Source: Gloeobacter kilaueensis JS1 (lineage in GTDB: Bacteria > Cyanobacteriota > Cyanobacteriia > Gloeobacterales > Gloeobacteraceae). From it: 64,000 nucleotides of DNA. Positions within the stretch are counted from its first letter, which is position 1. Each line of letters begins with the position of its first letter. Made by a program: the position numbers and the translations under genes. The notes beneath the pieces were generated by a model. It saw only the letters and a list, made by a program, of their open reading frames with translations, was not told the DNA's origin and made no database searches. This document shows positions 26,671 to 38,607 of the stretch, one piece after another. The stretch covers positions 3,906,001 to 3,970,000 of the forward strand of contig NC_022600.1 in assembly GCF_000484535.1 (NCBI RefSeq). Direction: 5' to 3'.

Positions 26671-27996
26671 TTAGATGCTGTCGGTGACGCTGCTGAACTG
26701 GAAGGAACTCGCCCGCACCGCAGGGACGACCAGCGCGCCGTGCCGCTCAACCTCTCCCAGTGCCTCGATGGTGCGCAGCAATTGGGGCAGGCTCTGGTTG
26801 AAGCGTAGATTTTTGATCGGGTAAGCGATCCGGCCATCCTCGATCCAGAAAGTACCGTCGCGGGTCATACCGGTGACACTCAGTTCCCGCTGGTTGATCG
26901 AACGAACGTACCAGGCGCGATGGATGAGCACGCCGCGCTCCATCCCGGCGACCAGCGCCTCCAGACTTGCTTGCCCGCCTGCCATCGCCAGAGGAGTAAA
27001 CGCACCGGTGGCCGGGACACCCTGCTTTTGCGCCCAGTAGCGGCTGTAGCTCAGAGTCTGGGGGATGCCGTCTTTCACGATCTCAAGGCAAGTGTTGGGC
27101 AGCCCGTCCGCTTGAAAGGGCGGCGCGCACAACAGCGGATGGGCCGGGTCGCGCACCAGCTGCACCAGCGGGCTGAAGAGGGTTTCGCCGATGCGGTTGC
27201 CGCCTGCTGGCCCCGATAAAAACGAGCGGCCCTCGTCGGCGGCGCGGGCATCGAAGTTTCCGCCCACCCAGCTCAGCAACTCGGCGAAGGCCGCCGGGTG
27301 CAGAACAACCGGGTAGGTGCCGGGTGCAATCGATCGCGGATTGCGGCTATGGGCGGCCCGCTCGATCAGTTCACCGGCCAGTTCCGCACAGCGCAACCCA
27401 TCGAACTGCCAGCCGGTGCGCTCCCCCCAGCTCGAACCGTCTTCTATCCGGGCAGTCAGGCCAAAGCGGGCAGTGGTCGTCCGGGCTGCTGCCCTGAGGC
27501 CAAGCGAGTTGCCCACTGCTCTCAGGCGGCTCTCGCTGCCAAGGGTGCCCGCGACCGTTACCTTTGCTGCCTCCGCCTGGGCACAGAGTCCCTGAATAAT
27601 TTCACTCCTCACCAGCGGCGAGGTGTGCGCCGTCGCCTCATCGAAACCAGCCTGACGGGCGTCGTAGCTCTGGGGTGCCAATAAAGCGACGGCCTCCGGG
27701 TCCGCCGGAGCGATCCGCGCCAGCGCTTCGGAGCAGCGCACCGTCGCCTCGATCGCCTCAAGATCGGTTTCAGAAGTCGAGGCAGTGGCATGGCCGGCTC
27801 CAAAGTAGCTTGTGATCGCAAGCGCGAAGCGGCTCTGGTTGACGTTCTGGGTAATCTGGTTGCCTGCAAAGCGGCTGAGGGCTTCCTCGCCCCCCTCGAT
27901 GCTCACAAAGACGCCATCGGCCTGGGAAGCGGCGACTACCCGATCGATCAGTTCCAGCGCCTGCTCCACTGCAAGTTTTTCAACAACAGTCATCAT
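26671..27996 (-). CDS. TldD/PmbA-family metalloprotease component
   Basis: A 441-residue protein with the TldD/TldE fold: an N-terminal modulator domain (VFVSIEGGEEALSRFAGNQITQNV) and a C-terminal half (GTYPVVLHPAAFAELLSWVG, FNQSLPQLLRTIEALG). It lacks the HExxxH zinc motif, so it is the PmbA/TldE-like partner rather than the catalytic TldD. Such pairs degrade unfolded peptides or mature ribosomally made peptides. No TldD partner is in the window. ATGs at 27996 and 27993 are both possible starts. Confidence 0.85.
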   Translation of the reverse strand: MMTVVEKLAVEQALELIDRVVAASQADGVFVSIEGGEEALSRFAGNQITQNVNQSRFALAITSYFGAGHATASTSETDLEAIEATVRCSEALARIAPADPEAVALLAPQSYDARQAGFDEATAHTSPLVRSEIIQGLCAQAEAAKVTVAGTLGSESRLRAVGNSLGLRAAARTTTARFGLTARIEDGSSWGERTGWQFDGLRCAELAGELIERAAHSRNPRSIAPGTYPVVLHPAAFAELLSWVGGNFDARAADEGRSFLSGPAGGNRIGETLFSPLVQLVRDPAHPLLCAPPFQADGLPNTCLEIVKDGIPQTLSYSRYWAQKQGVPATGAFTPLAMAGGQASLEALVAGMERGVLIHRAWYVRSINQRELSVTGMTRDGTFWIEDGRIAYPIKNLRFNQSLPQLLRTIEALGEVERHGALVVPAVRASSFQFSSVTDSI

Positions 27997-28135
27997 CAGG
28001 TTAAAACAGGTTGATGGTTGCCATTGTCCAATAATTCATTCCCAGCTTGGCAGCTTATTGCTGTAAAGTTTCACAGACCTCTCAGAGGGATACTCATGAC
28101 GAATTGGTACATCTATCCTTCTAAATCAGCAGGAG

Positions 28136-29395
28136 CTACAGAGCATTTTCTAACAAGATCTGAATGTCTTTCTGAATATTTTTTCTCTCGATTGTGATCA
28201 ATAAAGTTTCACCCGGCGGTTTCCGGGATTTTTGATACAGCTCTTTCGGGCCCAGCTCACCTAGAGGAACACCATCAATGGCCGTAATTTTATCTCCAAC
28301 TCGGATTCCCGCCTGCCCGGCAGGGCTCTCCAGCGGTGCGTAAGTAACAACGCCTTTAGGAAGCTGAAATTTTAACTGCAAATCTACATAATTAAATGGC
28401 TTATCAAAAGAATTGTTTTTGACGAAACTCATTCGCTGGCACTGGTAGTCAAAGGTGACTGAGAAGCGAGACAAAACAGCGTTGCCAATATTTCCCGAAA
28501 TACTTCTGGAACTAGTATCTTTTTTTCCCTGTGTAGCCAGATAGATAAGAGGTTTGCTTACTTCAATATTGCCAAATTTAAGCTTCTGAGCCCGCACCAT
28601 CTGTTCAATTTCTATTCCATTCACGCCCTCTACTTTTTGTTCTATTTTACGAGGATATCGGGCAAGGAGATTCTGAGTTTCAACAAAAAAGGGATACAGT
28701 TCCAGTGACAGAAAGGATCCCGTGTCTATTTCAAGCTGCGCTGGTATTCCATCAATTTCAGCTGAGATAGAAGGTTTTCTTTTATCTAAAAAGAAGATAG
28801 GCATACCAACAGGATCAACTGCTTGAGTACAGTCTCTAGATTGAAAGAAGGTGATCTTCTGACTCTCGTAATCGATTTGAAAGACAGATCTTTGAAGCAA
28901 ATCATTGCCCAGAATGCCGTCTATTCTTGATAAAGTACTGGAAAAGGAATGAGAAGAGACAGGTAAGATATAGAGATCAACATTTTTGAGAGATGCTTTA
29001 CCAATTTCCAGTTTTTTTACTTGAGCTTTTCGCCTGATCTGTACGATATTTTTACCTGCTCCGTTAACTATAAGAGGCTTTATCCCTGACTCGGAAAGAG
29101 GTAGCCTGAGCTTTTGTGCAATCTCCTCATAAACAACTGTTCTCTCAGCACCGGTATCCAGAAGAAAGTTGAATGGTCCTTCGCCATTTATACTCACTTG
29201 GATTTCTACTGAGCCTTTTGGGGCACCGTCGAAGGGTATAGAAAAGGGAGATGAAAAATCTCCTGCTACCTCCTTATCAGCTTGTGTAAGTTCAGCAGGT
29301 TCTGCCTTCAGAGGTAAAATAAGCTGCTGCAACATACCTGCAGACAAAGCGAGACTGTAGAGGCATCGAGCAACTTTCTCTATGGGGCTAGTCAT
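28136..29395 (-). CDS. Secreted double aspartic protease with PDZ domain
   Basis: A 419-residue precursor from the ATG at 29395 (signal peptide to about residue 31); a longer frame from 29569 adds no plausible sequence. Two retropepsin-like units follow. The first has LLDTGAERT (D80-T81-G82) and IDGILGNDLL; the second has EIDTGSFLS (D224-T225-G226) and ISGNIGNAVL. Residues about 335-415 form a PDZ domain (GVVTYAPLESPAGQAGIRVGD). Retropepsins act as dimers, so two units in one chain could form a pepsin-like active pair. The base composition is visibly A+T richer than neighbours, with many AAA/TTT codons, suggesting acquisition. A secreted or periplasmic protease is inferred. Confidence 0.82.
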   Translation of the reverse strand: MTSPIEKVARCLYSLALSAGMLQQLILPLKAEPAELTQADKEVAGDFSSPFSIPFDGAPKGSVEIQVSINGEGPFNFLLDTGAERTVVYEEIAQKLRLPLSESGIKPLIVNGAGKNIVQIRRKAQVKKLEIGKASLKNVDLYILPVSSHSFSSTLSRIDGILGNDLLQRSVFQIDYESQKITFFQSRDCTQAVDPVGMPIFFLDKRKPSISAEIDGIPAQLEIDTGSFLSLELYPFFVETQNLLARYPRKIEQKVEGVNGIEIEQMVRAQKLKFGNIEVSKPLIYLATQGKKDTSSRSISGNIGNAVLSRFSVTFDYQCQRMSFVKNNSFDKPFNYVDLQLKFQLPKGVVTYAPLESPAGQAGIRVGDKITAIDGVPLGELGPKELYQKSRKPPGETLLITIERKNIQKDIQILLENAL

Positions 29396-29483
29396 GCTTC
29401 GGAAGCTCGTTCCAGATTGCGTGGAGGCTTGACAGTCAGTTGCCCTACCGTGCCAAAAATTTCTCCCGTCGAGAGGTAAAACC

Positions 29484-30566
29484 TTACTCTTGACAGTTAT
29501 TTTGTCCTGTAGGTGCCCCGCCATATTTATGCTTGTAATGAATTTCACCTCCCACTTGTCCGCGCTCATTTATATCCAACTGAGCGCTTACAGAGGTACT
29601 TCCACCTTTCTCGCTCTGACAATACTCGCCAGAAAAGCTGCCTCCCCCTTCAGGATTCTGCCGAACTTTTATATCAACTGAGCCACTTTCTGTCTCTGGA
29701 TTTCTGGGCGTTCCATTGTTTGTTGGTGAGTTGGTTGGCTTTACCGGGCCACCGAGTGCTCCCGCCCCATTGCCAGGAGTTGTCGGGTCGGAACCACCCA
29801 TCGCCAGTGCGCCTGGCGGTAGTGTCCCGTAGCCGTCTAGTTCAGCATTGAAGAAGCCATTGACGCCTTCTGGCATCCCGTAGCCCTCGGGCATGTAGGT
29901 GCCAGAATAGGCGTCTACACCGTTTTGAGCGGCTGACGTCTGCCCATCGTCGTTGCCGTAGCTGTCGCTATCTTGCAAGCCAAAATCCAGATCACCGAAA
30001 CCCTGGGCGACTCCACCCAGCAGCGCGGGATCTGTGACCAAATCCTGCCCGTAGCCAGACAGGAATCCGCCCGATGGGTTTTCCCAGTCGTCCTGTCCAC
30101 CGCCCTGGGCGTAAGGATCGAAGCTGCCATTGTTGCTGTAACCGTCGGTCGTCTCAGGCCAGGAAGTATTCTGCAAGTCCTGGAAGTCCACTCCGTAACC
30201 GTTGCTATCGTCGCCCTGGTCGTAGCCGCTAAAGCTCTGCCAGTCGGTATCCTGTCCTGAGTTGTAGCTCGCATCGTAGCTATCGCCCAGGTTCTCAAAA
30301 TCCGTACCCTGTCCCAACTCATAGCGATCGTCGTCGCTGAAGCCTGACTGGTCTATGAATGCCTGCTCGCCGTACCCATCGGCTTCGCTATAGAACTGCT
30401 CAAACGGCTGAACGGATGGGTCGTCCTCGTAGGACGCTTCCCCAGTTTCTGTTTGCTCGCCCTCGAAATCATCGGCAATCTCATACTGCTGTTCGTCCTA
30501 CTCGTCGCCAAAGTCGCCAGCAACGGCGTCTTGCTCGTCGTCGAAGGCAAATTCTTGCTCGTCCAT
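29484..30566 (-). pseudogene. Acidic low-complexity protein gene interrupted by an in-frame TAG
   Basis: From an ATG at 30566 the frame reads 22 acidic codons (MDEQEFAFDDEQDAVAGDFG...), meets TAG at 30498-30500, and continues in the same frame with the same composition (DEQQYEIADDFEGEQ...) to 29484. Without the stop it would be a 360-codon reading frame. After the stop the only usable start is a TTG at 30317, giving 277 residues. The protein is rich in Asp, Gly, Gln, Tyr and Ser, with Asp/Gly/Tyr-rich motifs, and ends in a glycine-rich domain with two Cys (EYCQSEKGG, GQNNCQE). No known domain. It is either a recent nonsense mutation, a start at TTG 30317, or readthrough. Function unknown. Confidence 0.6.
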
Positions 30567-30634
30567 GCTGTACCTGCACGAAAGGGGCTGCACTTTAGAA
30601 AGTACAGCAGCAAATCAGGAGCGTCAAGTCATCT

Positions 30635-33481
30635 TCAGGGGGAAATCGTTGCCCCCAGCGCAGCCGGGCCTGCTGTGCCAGAGTACAGACCATTGAAGAG
30701 AAATTTGAAGGTGCCGTGGGGCTGGGCGCGATTGACGATCTCAGGACCGAACAGGAGCAATTTGCCCCGACCAACTGGCGCTTCGATAATCGCCACTGTG
30801 TCTTTGAGATACTGCTGTCCCCAGGCCCAACCGCTGCGCAGGGGTTGGGCACTTGTATAGCGGGCTACCGGCAGAAGGGAGCCACTCGCGCCCGGTTTGA
30901 GGCGAAAGGCCGGGCTGTTGTTGAAGAAGACGTCCACCTGCTGGGGCAGACCCTGGGCGATGGGCAGGCTGTTATCGACCGTCGCCTGCAGGATCGACCC
31001 TGGAAGGTAGAACTTGCTCGTCGGAAGCGGTTTTGGGCTGCCGTCCCCTTTTTGCTCGACCAGGGCATTTTCGATCGGCAGCCCCAGGTGGTATCCGAGG
31101 TTTGTCGAGCTGCCGATAGTTAGAATAGTGCCGCCTTTTTCTAGAAAGTCGCGCAACTGGGGCACGGTTTTGGCGACGGTGAGCCTGCCCAGGGTGGGCC
31201 GGTACTCCTCCGGCACCTCCTCAGCCGGTGGCTGGCGCAGGTAGCGGCTCTCCAGATCGCCTTCGCCCTTGTCCGCCATCGGGATCGCTCCGTCCGGAAA
31301 AACCAGCACGTCGTACTTGCCCCTCAGATTGCCCGCATCCAGCTCCTGAGCGTAGACCCGCTGGTAGGGAAATTTGTACTGCTCAAAGATCCAGCGAATC
31401 CAGCCGGAACTCATCGAGCCGCCGTAGCGGTCCCAGAGGCCGATGCGCAGAGGTTTGAGCCTGAAAGTGGCAGGCGGCGGTTCAACCTGAATCCCCTCGA
31501 AGGACACCCCCACCCGCCGGGCCAGATCCTGCAGCCGGGCGCGGGTCGCTATCCCCCCTGCAACGTAGAAGCTGCCTGCCGGATAGAGCTTCTCGCCTAT
31601 CTGCCAGGGCCCTTTAAGCCAGTAGACCGCTTCGCCCGCCGCCAGCAGTTCGTTAATCGCGACGAAGGAATCGTTCAGCTGGTGGCTGAAGACGAATCCA
31701 GTGGCCTCCACCGGACCACTCACCTTCCCAGCCGGGGGCGGTAACAGATCGTTCACCTTTACAAATGGACCGTCAAAGCCTTCGAGTACGCGATCGTACT
31801 GGATGCCCATCTGGTAGGCGAGCGTCCATCCGGCGTTGTCGTAGGGCGGCTTGGGTGGGCCGCCTGGATAGAGAAAGTCGTTCGGGTGGTCCTGCGGCTC
31901 GAACATGTCGAGTACGTGGGGCCGAAACGCCTGGGCAGTCTTGATCACATAGGAACCCGCCGGATAGCTCCGGCTGCCGACGCTGAAGGGGGCGGTGGCC
32001 TGGTGGACCGTGATCCCGGTTTTGATCAGGGCGTTGACGAACTTGGTGGCGGTGAGAAAGTCCGGCTGATCGGCGCTCAGGATGTAGCCCCGTGGGTCGC
32101 GCCACTCGGGTTTGTGGAGCATCTCGTAGTACTTGAGCGGATAGCCCTTGCTGAAGTAGCCTGCTCCCACCCCGCTCAGTTCCTCCGACGGTGGCGGTGG
32201 CAGGTCGCGGGCAATCGCCGCTTTCACCTGATCAAGGCGGCCCGGATAGGTGGTCCAGCTATCGGTGTTGCCCTTCGCAATCGCATTGCGGCCCATCTGG
32301 TAGATGTTGTACAAAAACATCTCCCGATAGCGCGAGGCGATGTCGAGTACAGCCCGATTGGCGGTCATCTCGTAGTCGATCGTCTGGCGGAAGTGCCACT
32401 TCTGGGGCGGCACCGGGTAGGGCAGGGTAGCGTTGGGCAACTGGCGATCGGGTACAAATGCGATCTCGCCCGGCGTCGGACTGCCGCCGATCTCGGTGAG
32501 CAGGCCAATCATGTTGTGAAAGTACGTCGTCGTGCGCAGCCCGCCGTTGAACCAGGTCGAAAACCCGGCACCCTCGGTCATCGTCGCCCCCGGTTTGCCC
32601 TCCGAAGCGAAGCGGGTGTGCATCGCCCCGCCCACCAGATCGAGGCTGAGGGGAATGAGCGGATCGTAGACGTAGTTGAACGGGTCGCGAAAAGGGGGCG
32701 CAAAGAGCACCGTTCCTGCCGGGCCGGTCTGGTGGTGGTTGTACATGATCTGCGGATACCACTCCCGAAAGAGCACCCGGCTCATGTTGGCAGTCTCCGG
32801 CAGGTTGTTCATAAACGAGTCGCGGTTGTTGTCGTGGCCCGCGTACTTTTCGTACAGGCGCGGCAGGTCGTTGTAGGCGCGTCTGGTCTCATCGCTCTTG
32901 CGCATGTACCAGTCGGCGACCAGTTCCTGGCCGTCGGGGTTGGCCTGGACGGCAAGTAAGATCACATCGTTCAGGATGCGCCGCGTCTCCGGATCCTCCC
33001 CGCTCACCATCTGGTAGATAAGTTCGATGAGCTGGTGCGAACCGGAGACTTCATTCGCGTGCAGGCCACCGTCGATCCAGACCACCGCCTTGCCCTCCGC
33101 CGCCAGCGCCTTTGCCTGGGCATCGCTCAGGTTCTCCGCCAGTGCCAGTCGGCGGGCAATATCCTTATACTTTTGCAGCTTGCGCTGGTTCTCGGGCGAA
33201 GTGATGATCGCCATCCACTGCTCGCGGCCCTCGGCGCTCTTACCGATCGACACCAGCTTCATCCGGTCCGACTCGCCATCGAGCTTGCGCCAGTACGCAT
33301 CCGCCTGGGTGTAGTTGGCCAGAAAATAATCGTCGCCGATGTTGTGACCAAAAAATGCCTTCGGGCTCGTCACCTTTGGGCCCACTGCCAGCGCCAGCGG
33401 CTGTGCCCCTGCCGCCGAGCCGATGAGCAACAGACTCGCCGTGAACCCACCAGCCCCAATTTTTTTGAACCAACCTACCAT
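30635..33481 (-). CDS. M14-family zinc carboxypeptidase, secreted
   Basis: A 948-residue precursor with a signal peptide (cleavage after about residue 26). The N-terminal third is an M14 peptidase: SAEGREQW, then the zinc motif HANE (H141, E144), NPDG, and a histidine pair in YNHHQTGP (249-250) as the third ligand candidate. LTEIGG provides a possible catalytic Glu. The C-terminal ~550 residues include a Rossmann-like glutamine amidotransferase-type region (KYDVLVFPDGAIP, GGTILTIGSSTNLG), as in other large periplasmic M14 proteins. It should remove C-terminal residues from peptides in the periplasm or outside. It is a single gene, with the broken acidic gene downstream. Confidence 0.88.
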   Translation of the reverse strand: MVGWFKKIGAGGFTASLLLIGSAAGAQPLALAVGPKVTSPKAFFGHNIGDDYFLANYTQADAYWRKLDGESDRMKLVSIGKSAEGREQWMAIITSPENQRKLQKYKDIARRLALAENLSDAQAKALAAEGKAVVWIDGGLHANEVSGSHQLIELIYQMVSGEDPETRRILNDVILLAVQANPDGQELVADWYMRKSDETRRAYNDLPRLYEKYAGHDNNRDSFMNNLPETANMSRVLFREWYPQIMYNHHQTGPAGTVLFAPPFRDPFNYVYDPLIPLSLDLVGGAMHTRFASEGKPGATMTEGAGFSTWFNGGLRTTTYFHNMIGLLTEIGGSPTPGEIAFVPDRQLPNATLPYPVPPQKWHFRQTIDYEMTANRAVLDIASRYREMFLYNIYQMGRNAIAKGNTDSWTTYPGRLDQVKAAIARDLPPPPSEELSGVGAGYFSKGYPLKYYEMLHKPEWRDPRGYILSADQPDFLTATKFVNALIKTGITVHQATAPFSVGSRSYPAGSYVIKTAQAFRPHVLDMFEPQDHPNDFLYPGGPPKPPYDNAGWTLAYQMGIQYDRVLEGFDGPFVKVNDLLPPPAGKVSGPVEATGFVFSHQLNDSFVAINELLAAGEAVYWLKGPWQIGEKLYPAGSFYVAGGIATRARLQDLARRVGVSFEGIQVEPPPATFRLKPLRIGLWDRYGGSMSSGWIRWIFEQYKFPYQRVYAQELDAGNLRGKYDVLVFPDGAIPMADKGEGDLESRYLRQPPAEEVPEEYRPTLGRLTVAKTVPQLRDFLEKGGTILTIGSSTNLGYHLGLPIENALVEQKGDGSPKPLPTSKFYLPGSILQATVDNSLPIAQGLPQQVDVFFNNSPAFRLKPGASGSLLPVARYTSAQPLRSGWAWGQQYLKDTVAIIEAPVGRGKLLLFGPEIVNRAQPHGTFKFLFNGLYSGTAGPAALGATISP

Positions 33482-33555
33482 CGCTTTGCTCCCTGTCGGT
33501 TGCCCTGTCGCATCCTACCGGCAACGCTGGCTCGTTGGTAGTCCACTAGAACCAT

Positions 33556-34186
33556 TTACTGTGCCCGCAGCCAGTTCCGCAGACGGCTCTCGGCGGTCAC
33601 TTCATCCAGCAGGGCGGTTTCCAAAAATTCGTACAGGTCCGACTTTGCCACCAGCGCAAATGTGGGAGAACGCTCCTGTTCCTGGTACTGGCCGTCCACC
33701 AGCACCAGAATTTGCCACTGCTGGCCGTTGAAGCGCCAGAACTCGGGTACACCCAGGCCAGCGTAAAGTTCGTTCTTGTTGAGGTCGGTGGGGGTGATGT
33801 CCACTTCCACCACTAGATCCGGAGCCGGGTCCACAGCCAGATCGATGTTGTGATCGAACACCTGGGCGTAGTTCTGGATGTAGTAGCCGTTGTCAGGTTC
33901 GGCACTTCTGAGCAGAATCCTCCCGGTCCAGGGTGATTGAGCCCATGGTCTTGATCTTCAGACCCAGTTCTACCACCAGAATCACGATAAATCGCTCGAT
34001 CAGTCGGGCGAACCGTTCGTGGGTTTCCAGAGGCATCGTAATTTCCAGGACCCCCTTGCAGTAGCTGAACCGGGCACGAGCCTTCTGAGCGAGCAGCGTC
34101 TGTACCTGCTTGAAGCTGGGCCAATCGAGGTTGCGGAACGTCAGTCGCTTTTCGCCAGTTTGTCTTAGAGGTGGCTGGATCAGCAC
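33556..34186 (-). pseudogene. Uma2-family (DUF820) endonuclease, frameshifted
   Basis: Two pieces in different frames: 34186-33893 encodes the N-terminus (LTFRNLDWPSFKQVQTLLAQK...ITMPLETHERFARLIERF) and 33861-33556 the C-terminus (APDLVVEVDI...LYAGLGVPEFWRF). Near 33890-33910 the first frame ends in GSITLDREDSAQ then a stop, while the next frame resumes with EPDNGYYIQN, the expected Uma2 continuation. The change corresponds to one extra base (or two missing). Joined, it would be about 210 residues. Uma2 proteins have a PD-(D/E)xK nuclease fold, are abundant in cyanobacteria, and their role is unsettled. This copy is probably inactive. Confidence 0.75.
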
Positions 34187-34312
34187 GTTGCATCACAGTA
34201 CCTGGAATAGCCTTATTCTACTGAGCCATGCACCTGCCACCGAGGGGTCCGCACCCGAAGATGGAGTAGAAGGACGGAAGCTACAGATCAATTGGGATGA
34301 AATTCAATTTGG

Positions 34313-35017
34313 TTGCACAACTTCACGCAAGCGCCAAATGGCCAGAATTGGCGCTATCGTGAGCCTGGTATACGAGGCAACACATTGGATTTGCAAAGTT
34401 CCCCTTCGCAGAGCAGCCCCGTCGCCGTCTTGATTCTGGCGGGTGGTCAGAGTTCGCGCATGGGCCAGGACAAGGCTCTGATCGATGTCGAGGGCACACC
34501 GATGATCCGGCGAGTGCGGGATGCGGCCCGTGCAGCCCTGGGGGCGGCGGTGCCTGTCTGGGGAATAGCGCCCCTGCCGGAGCGGTACCGCGAGTCACTG
34601 TCTGAGTGTCGCTGGATCGAAGATCACTACGCGGAGGGGCCATTCGTCGCCTTCTTGCAGGCGCTGCCCCACATTCAATCGGAGTGGCTGCTGCTTTTAG
34701 CCTGCGATCTGCCTGCTCTGCAACCGGCGGTGCTCAACCGGTGGTACCGTTCGCTCGCGCAATTGCCCCACTCGACCCTGGCGGCGCTGCCCAGATCGGA
34801 TAAAGGATGGGAGGCGCTGTGCGGTTTTTATCACAAGCGCTGCTTTACCTCGGCGGTACAGTTTTTGGGCCAGGGAGGCCGCTCGTTTCAAGGTTGGCTT
34901 GAGCAGGTGCCGGTTTTTGAGCTGGTGTGCTCCGAGCAGGAAATGCTCCTCAACTGCAATACCCCCGAGGATCTGGCCAGGGTCACAAAGACGAGTGAAG
35001 AACACGCCCTGTCCTGA
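34313..35017 (+). CDS. mobA: MobA-like molybdenum cofactor guanylyltransferase
   Basis: A nucleotidyltransferase with the hallmark LAGGQSSRMGQDKALI near residues 42-57, followed by WIEDHYAEGPFVAFLQAL and LLACDLPAL (metal-binding Asp). MobA links GMP to molybdopterin to form the MGD cofactor for enzymes such as nitrate reductase. The 234-residue frame opens with TTG at 34313; another TTG at 34385 is nearer the conserved start, and no ATG is available in between. The start is therefore uncertain. It ends in TGATG, overlapping the menG start by one base, so the two are probably translated together. Confidence 0.8.
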   Translation: MHNFTQAPNGQNWRYREPGIRGNTLDLQSSPSQSSPVAVLILAGGQSSRMGQDKALIDVEGTPMIRRVRDAARAALGAAVPVWGIAPLPERYRESLSECRWIEDHYAEGPFVAFLQALPHIQSEWLLLLACDLPALQPAVLNRWYRSLAQLPHSTLAALPRSDKGWEALCGFYHKRCFTSAVQFLGQGGRSFQGWLEQVPVFELVCSEQEMLLNCNTPEDLARVTKTSEEHALS

Positions 35018-35697
35018 TGAGCGAGCGCAGCGAGATTTTGCGGATCTTTAATGCAATTGCGCCGGTGTACGACCGGCTCAATGACCAGATGAGCTTTGGC
35101 CTGCACCGGGTCTGGAAGAAGATGGCGGTGGCCTGGACGGAGTGTCCCGCAGGCGGTACGGCCCTCGATCTGTGCTGCGGCACCGGGGATCTGGCACTGC
35201 TTCTGGCCCGCCGGGTTGGCCCAAAAGGCCAGGTGTACGGCGTCGATTTTGCCGCTGCCCAACTGGAGCAGGCCCGTCGCCGGGACCGGCAGGGCCGCGT
35301 GCAGTGGATGGAGGCGGACGCGCTCGCTCTGCCCTTTGCGGGCGGCAGCTTCGATGCGATTACCCAGAGCTTTGGACTGCGCAACGTCGTCGATATTCCT
35401 GCCTGCCTGCAGCAGATGCGCCGGGTGCTCAAAGCCGGTGGGCGGGCAGTCATCCTCGATCTGCACCGGCCTGCAGACGAGCGGTGGCGCGCATTTCAGC
35501 AGTGGTACCTCAGCGAGCGCGTCACAGACCTCGGTCGGGAAATGGGACTGACGGCGGAGTACGCCTACATCGCCCCCAGCCTCGAACGCTTCGTGAGTGG
35601 CGAAGAGCAGGAGGCGCTGGCCCTTGCCGCTGGTTTCAAACAGGCTCGCCACTATCCACTCGTCGGTGGAGCGGTCGGCGTCCTGGTTGCCGGCTAA
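35017..35697 (+). CDS. menG: MenG/UbiE demethylquinone C-methyltransferase
   Basis: A 226-residue class I methyltransferase with the UbiE/MenG signatures: FNAIAPVYDRLND at the start, LDLCCGTGDLALLLA (SAM motif I), FDAITQSFGLRNV and RVLKAGGRAVILDL. In cyanobacteria this enzyme methylates 2-phytyl-1,4-naphthoquinol, the last step of phylloquinone (vitamin K1) synthesis for photosystem I. The ATG overlaps the mobA stop. A large prolyl oligopeptidase gene follows after 8 bp. Confident in the family; the exact quinone is inferred from the host. Confidence 0.9.
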   Translation: MSERSEILRIFNAIAPVYDRLNDQMSFGLHRVWKKMAVAWTECPAGGTALDLCCGTGDLALLLARRVGPKGQVYGVDFAAAQLEQARRRDRQGRVQWMEADALALPFAGGSFDAITQSFGLRNVVDIPACLQQMRRVLKAGGRAVILDLHRPADERWRAFQQWYLSERVTDLGREMGLTAEYAYIAPSLERFVSGEEQEALALAAGFKQARHYPLVGGAVGVLVAG

Positions 35698-35705
35698 CTG
35701 TTAAC

Positions 35706-37913
<2,208 letters not shown>

Positions 37914-37932
37914 GCAGATAGCGAGAAGATGT

Positions 37933-38607
37933 CTACTGTTGAAAGCTGCCGGCTCTGCGCGTCCATCCTGTAGCTGCTATCAGGCACAACAGCCCCAAAA
38001 TTGCTACTGCCAATCCGGTCCACAGCCACAGTGCAACTTCATCGCTACCGTTGCTGATACCTTCCATATAAGTTTCATAGTCGCCGACGTATAGAAAACG
38101 GGCAATCAGGTGAGGCTTGCCCTGTCCGTCCTCCTGTGGCGTTCCGATAAGCAGCACTGTCTGCCCTCGCCCGATCCCTTCGCTTACACCCGCTGCGTTT
38201 TCAGGCTCGATAGGCCCCCCTGTATCCAGGTTGGTACGGTAGTCGCTGTTGCCCATGCTGACAGTGCCACCCTGCAGGTGAACAGCGAGGTGCTGCAAAG
38301 CATGGCGTTCTCTAGAGGTAGAAATACCTTTACTTTGCCACCAGATGACGAGCGGCTGCCGCTCAGGTGTTCTGTACCTGGTAGACCCATTACTTTCTGT
38401 GTCAAGTCGTCCCTCGACGAATGCCCGCTGCCCAGGAGCCAGAACCTGCCAGTCTGCGAGGGAGCGGACCAGCGGCGTGTGTCGGGCCTGGTATTCGCCC
38501 CAAACCCTCGACAGGTGTCGAGAAGCAATCCAGCCCCCGGTTGCAAGAGCAGTAAGCCCGGCAGAAACAAGCAGTACTCTGGCTATCGGACGGCGCAGGA
38601 TGCGCAT
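37933..38607 (-). CDS. Membrane protein of unknown function, possible GIDE-like domain
   Basis: A 224-residue protein with one TM helix at each end (about 8-28 and 190-213), bracketing an extracytoplasmic domain. The stretch WQVLAPGQRAFVEGRLD and the spacing of the two helices recall GIDE-domain membrane proteins (two TMs flanking a beta-rich domain), but the match is weak. It converges with the prolyl oligopeptidase gene, with a 19-bp gap. Function unknown. Confidence 0.65.
   Translation of the reverse strand: MRILRRPIARVLLVSAGLTALATGGWIASRHLSRVWGEYQARHTPLVRSLADWQVLAPGQRAFVEGRLDTESNGSTRYRTPERQPLVIWWQSKGISTSRERHALQHLAVHLQGGTVSMGNSDYRTNLDTGGPIEPENAAGVSEGIGRGQTVLLIGTPQEDGQGKPHLIARFLYVGDYETYMEGISNGSDEVALWLWTGLAVAILGLLCLIAATGWTRRAGSFQQ

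Noticed and set aside
35142-35705. Upstream extension of the prolyl oligopeptidase frame
   Set aside because: It lies inside menG in another frame; the signal peptide begins at 35706.
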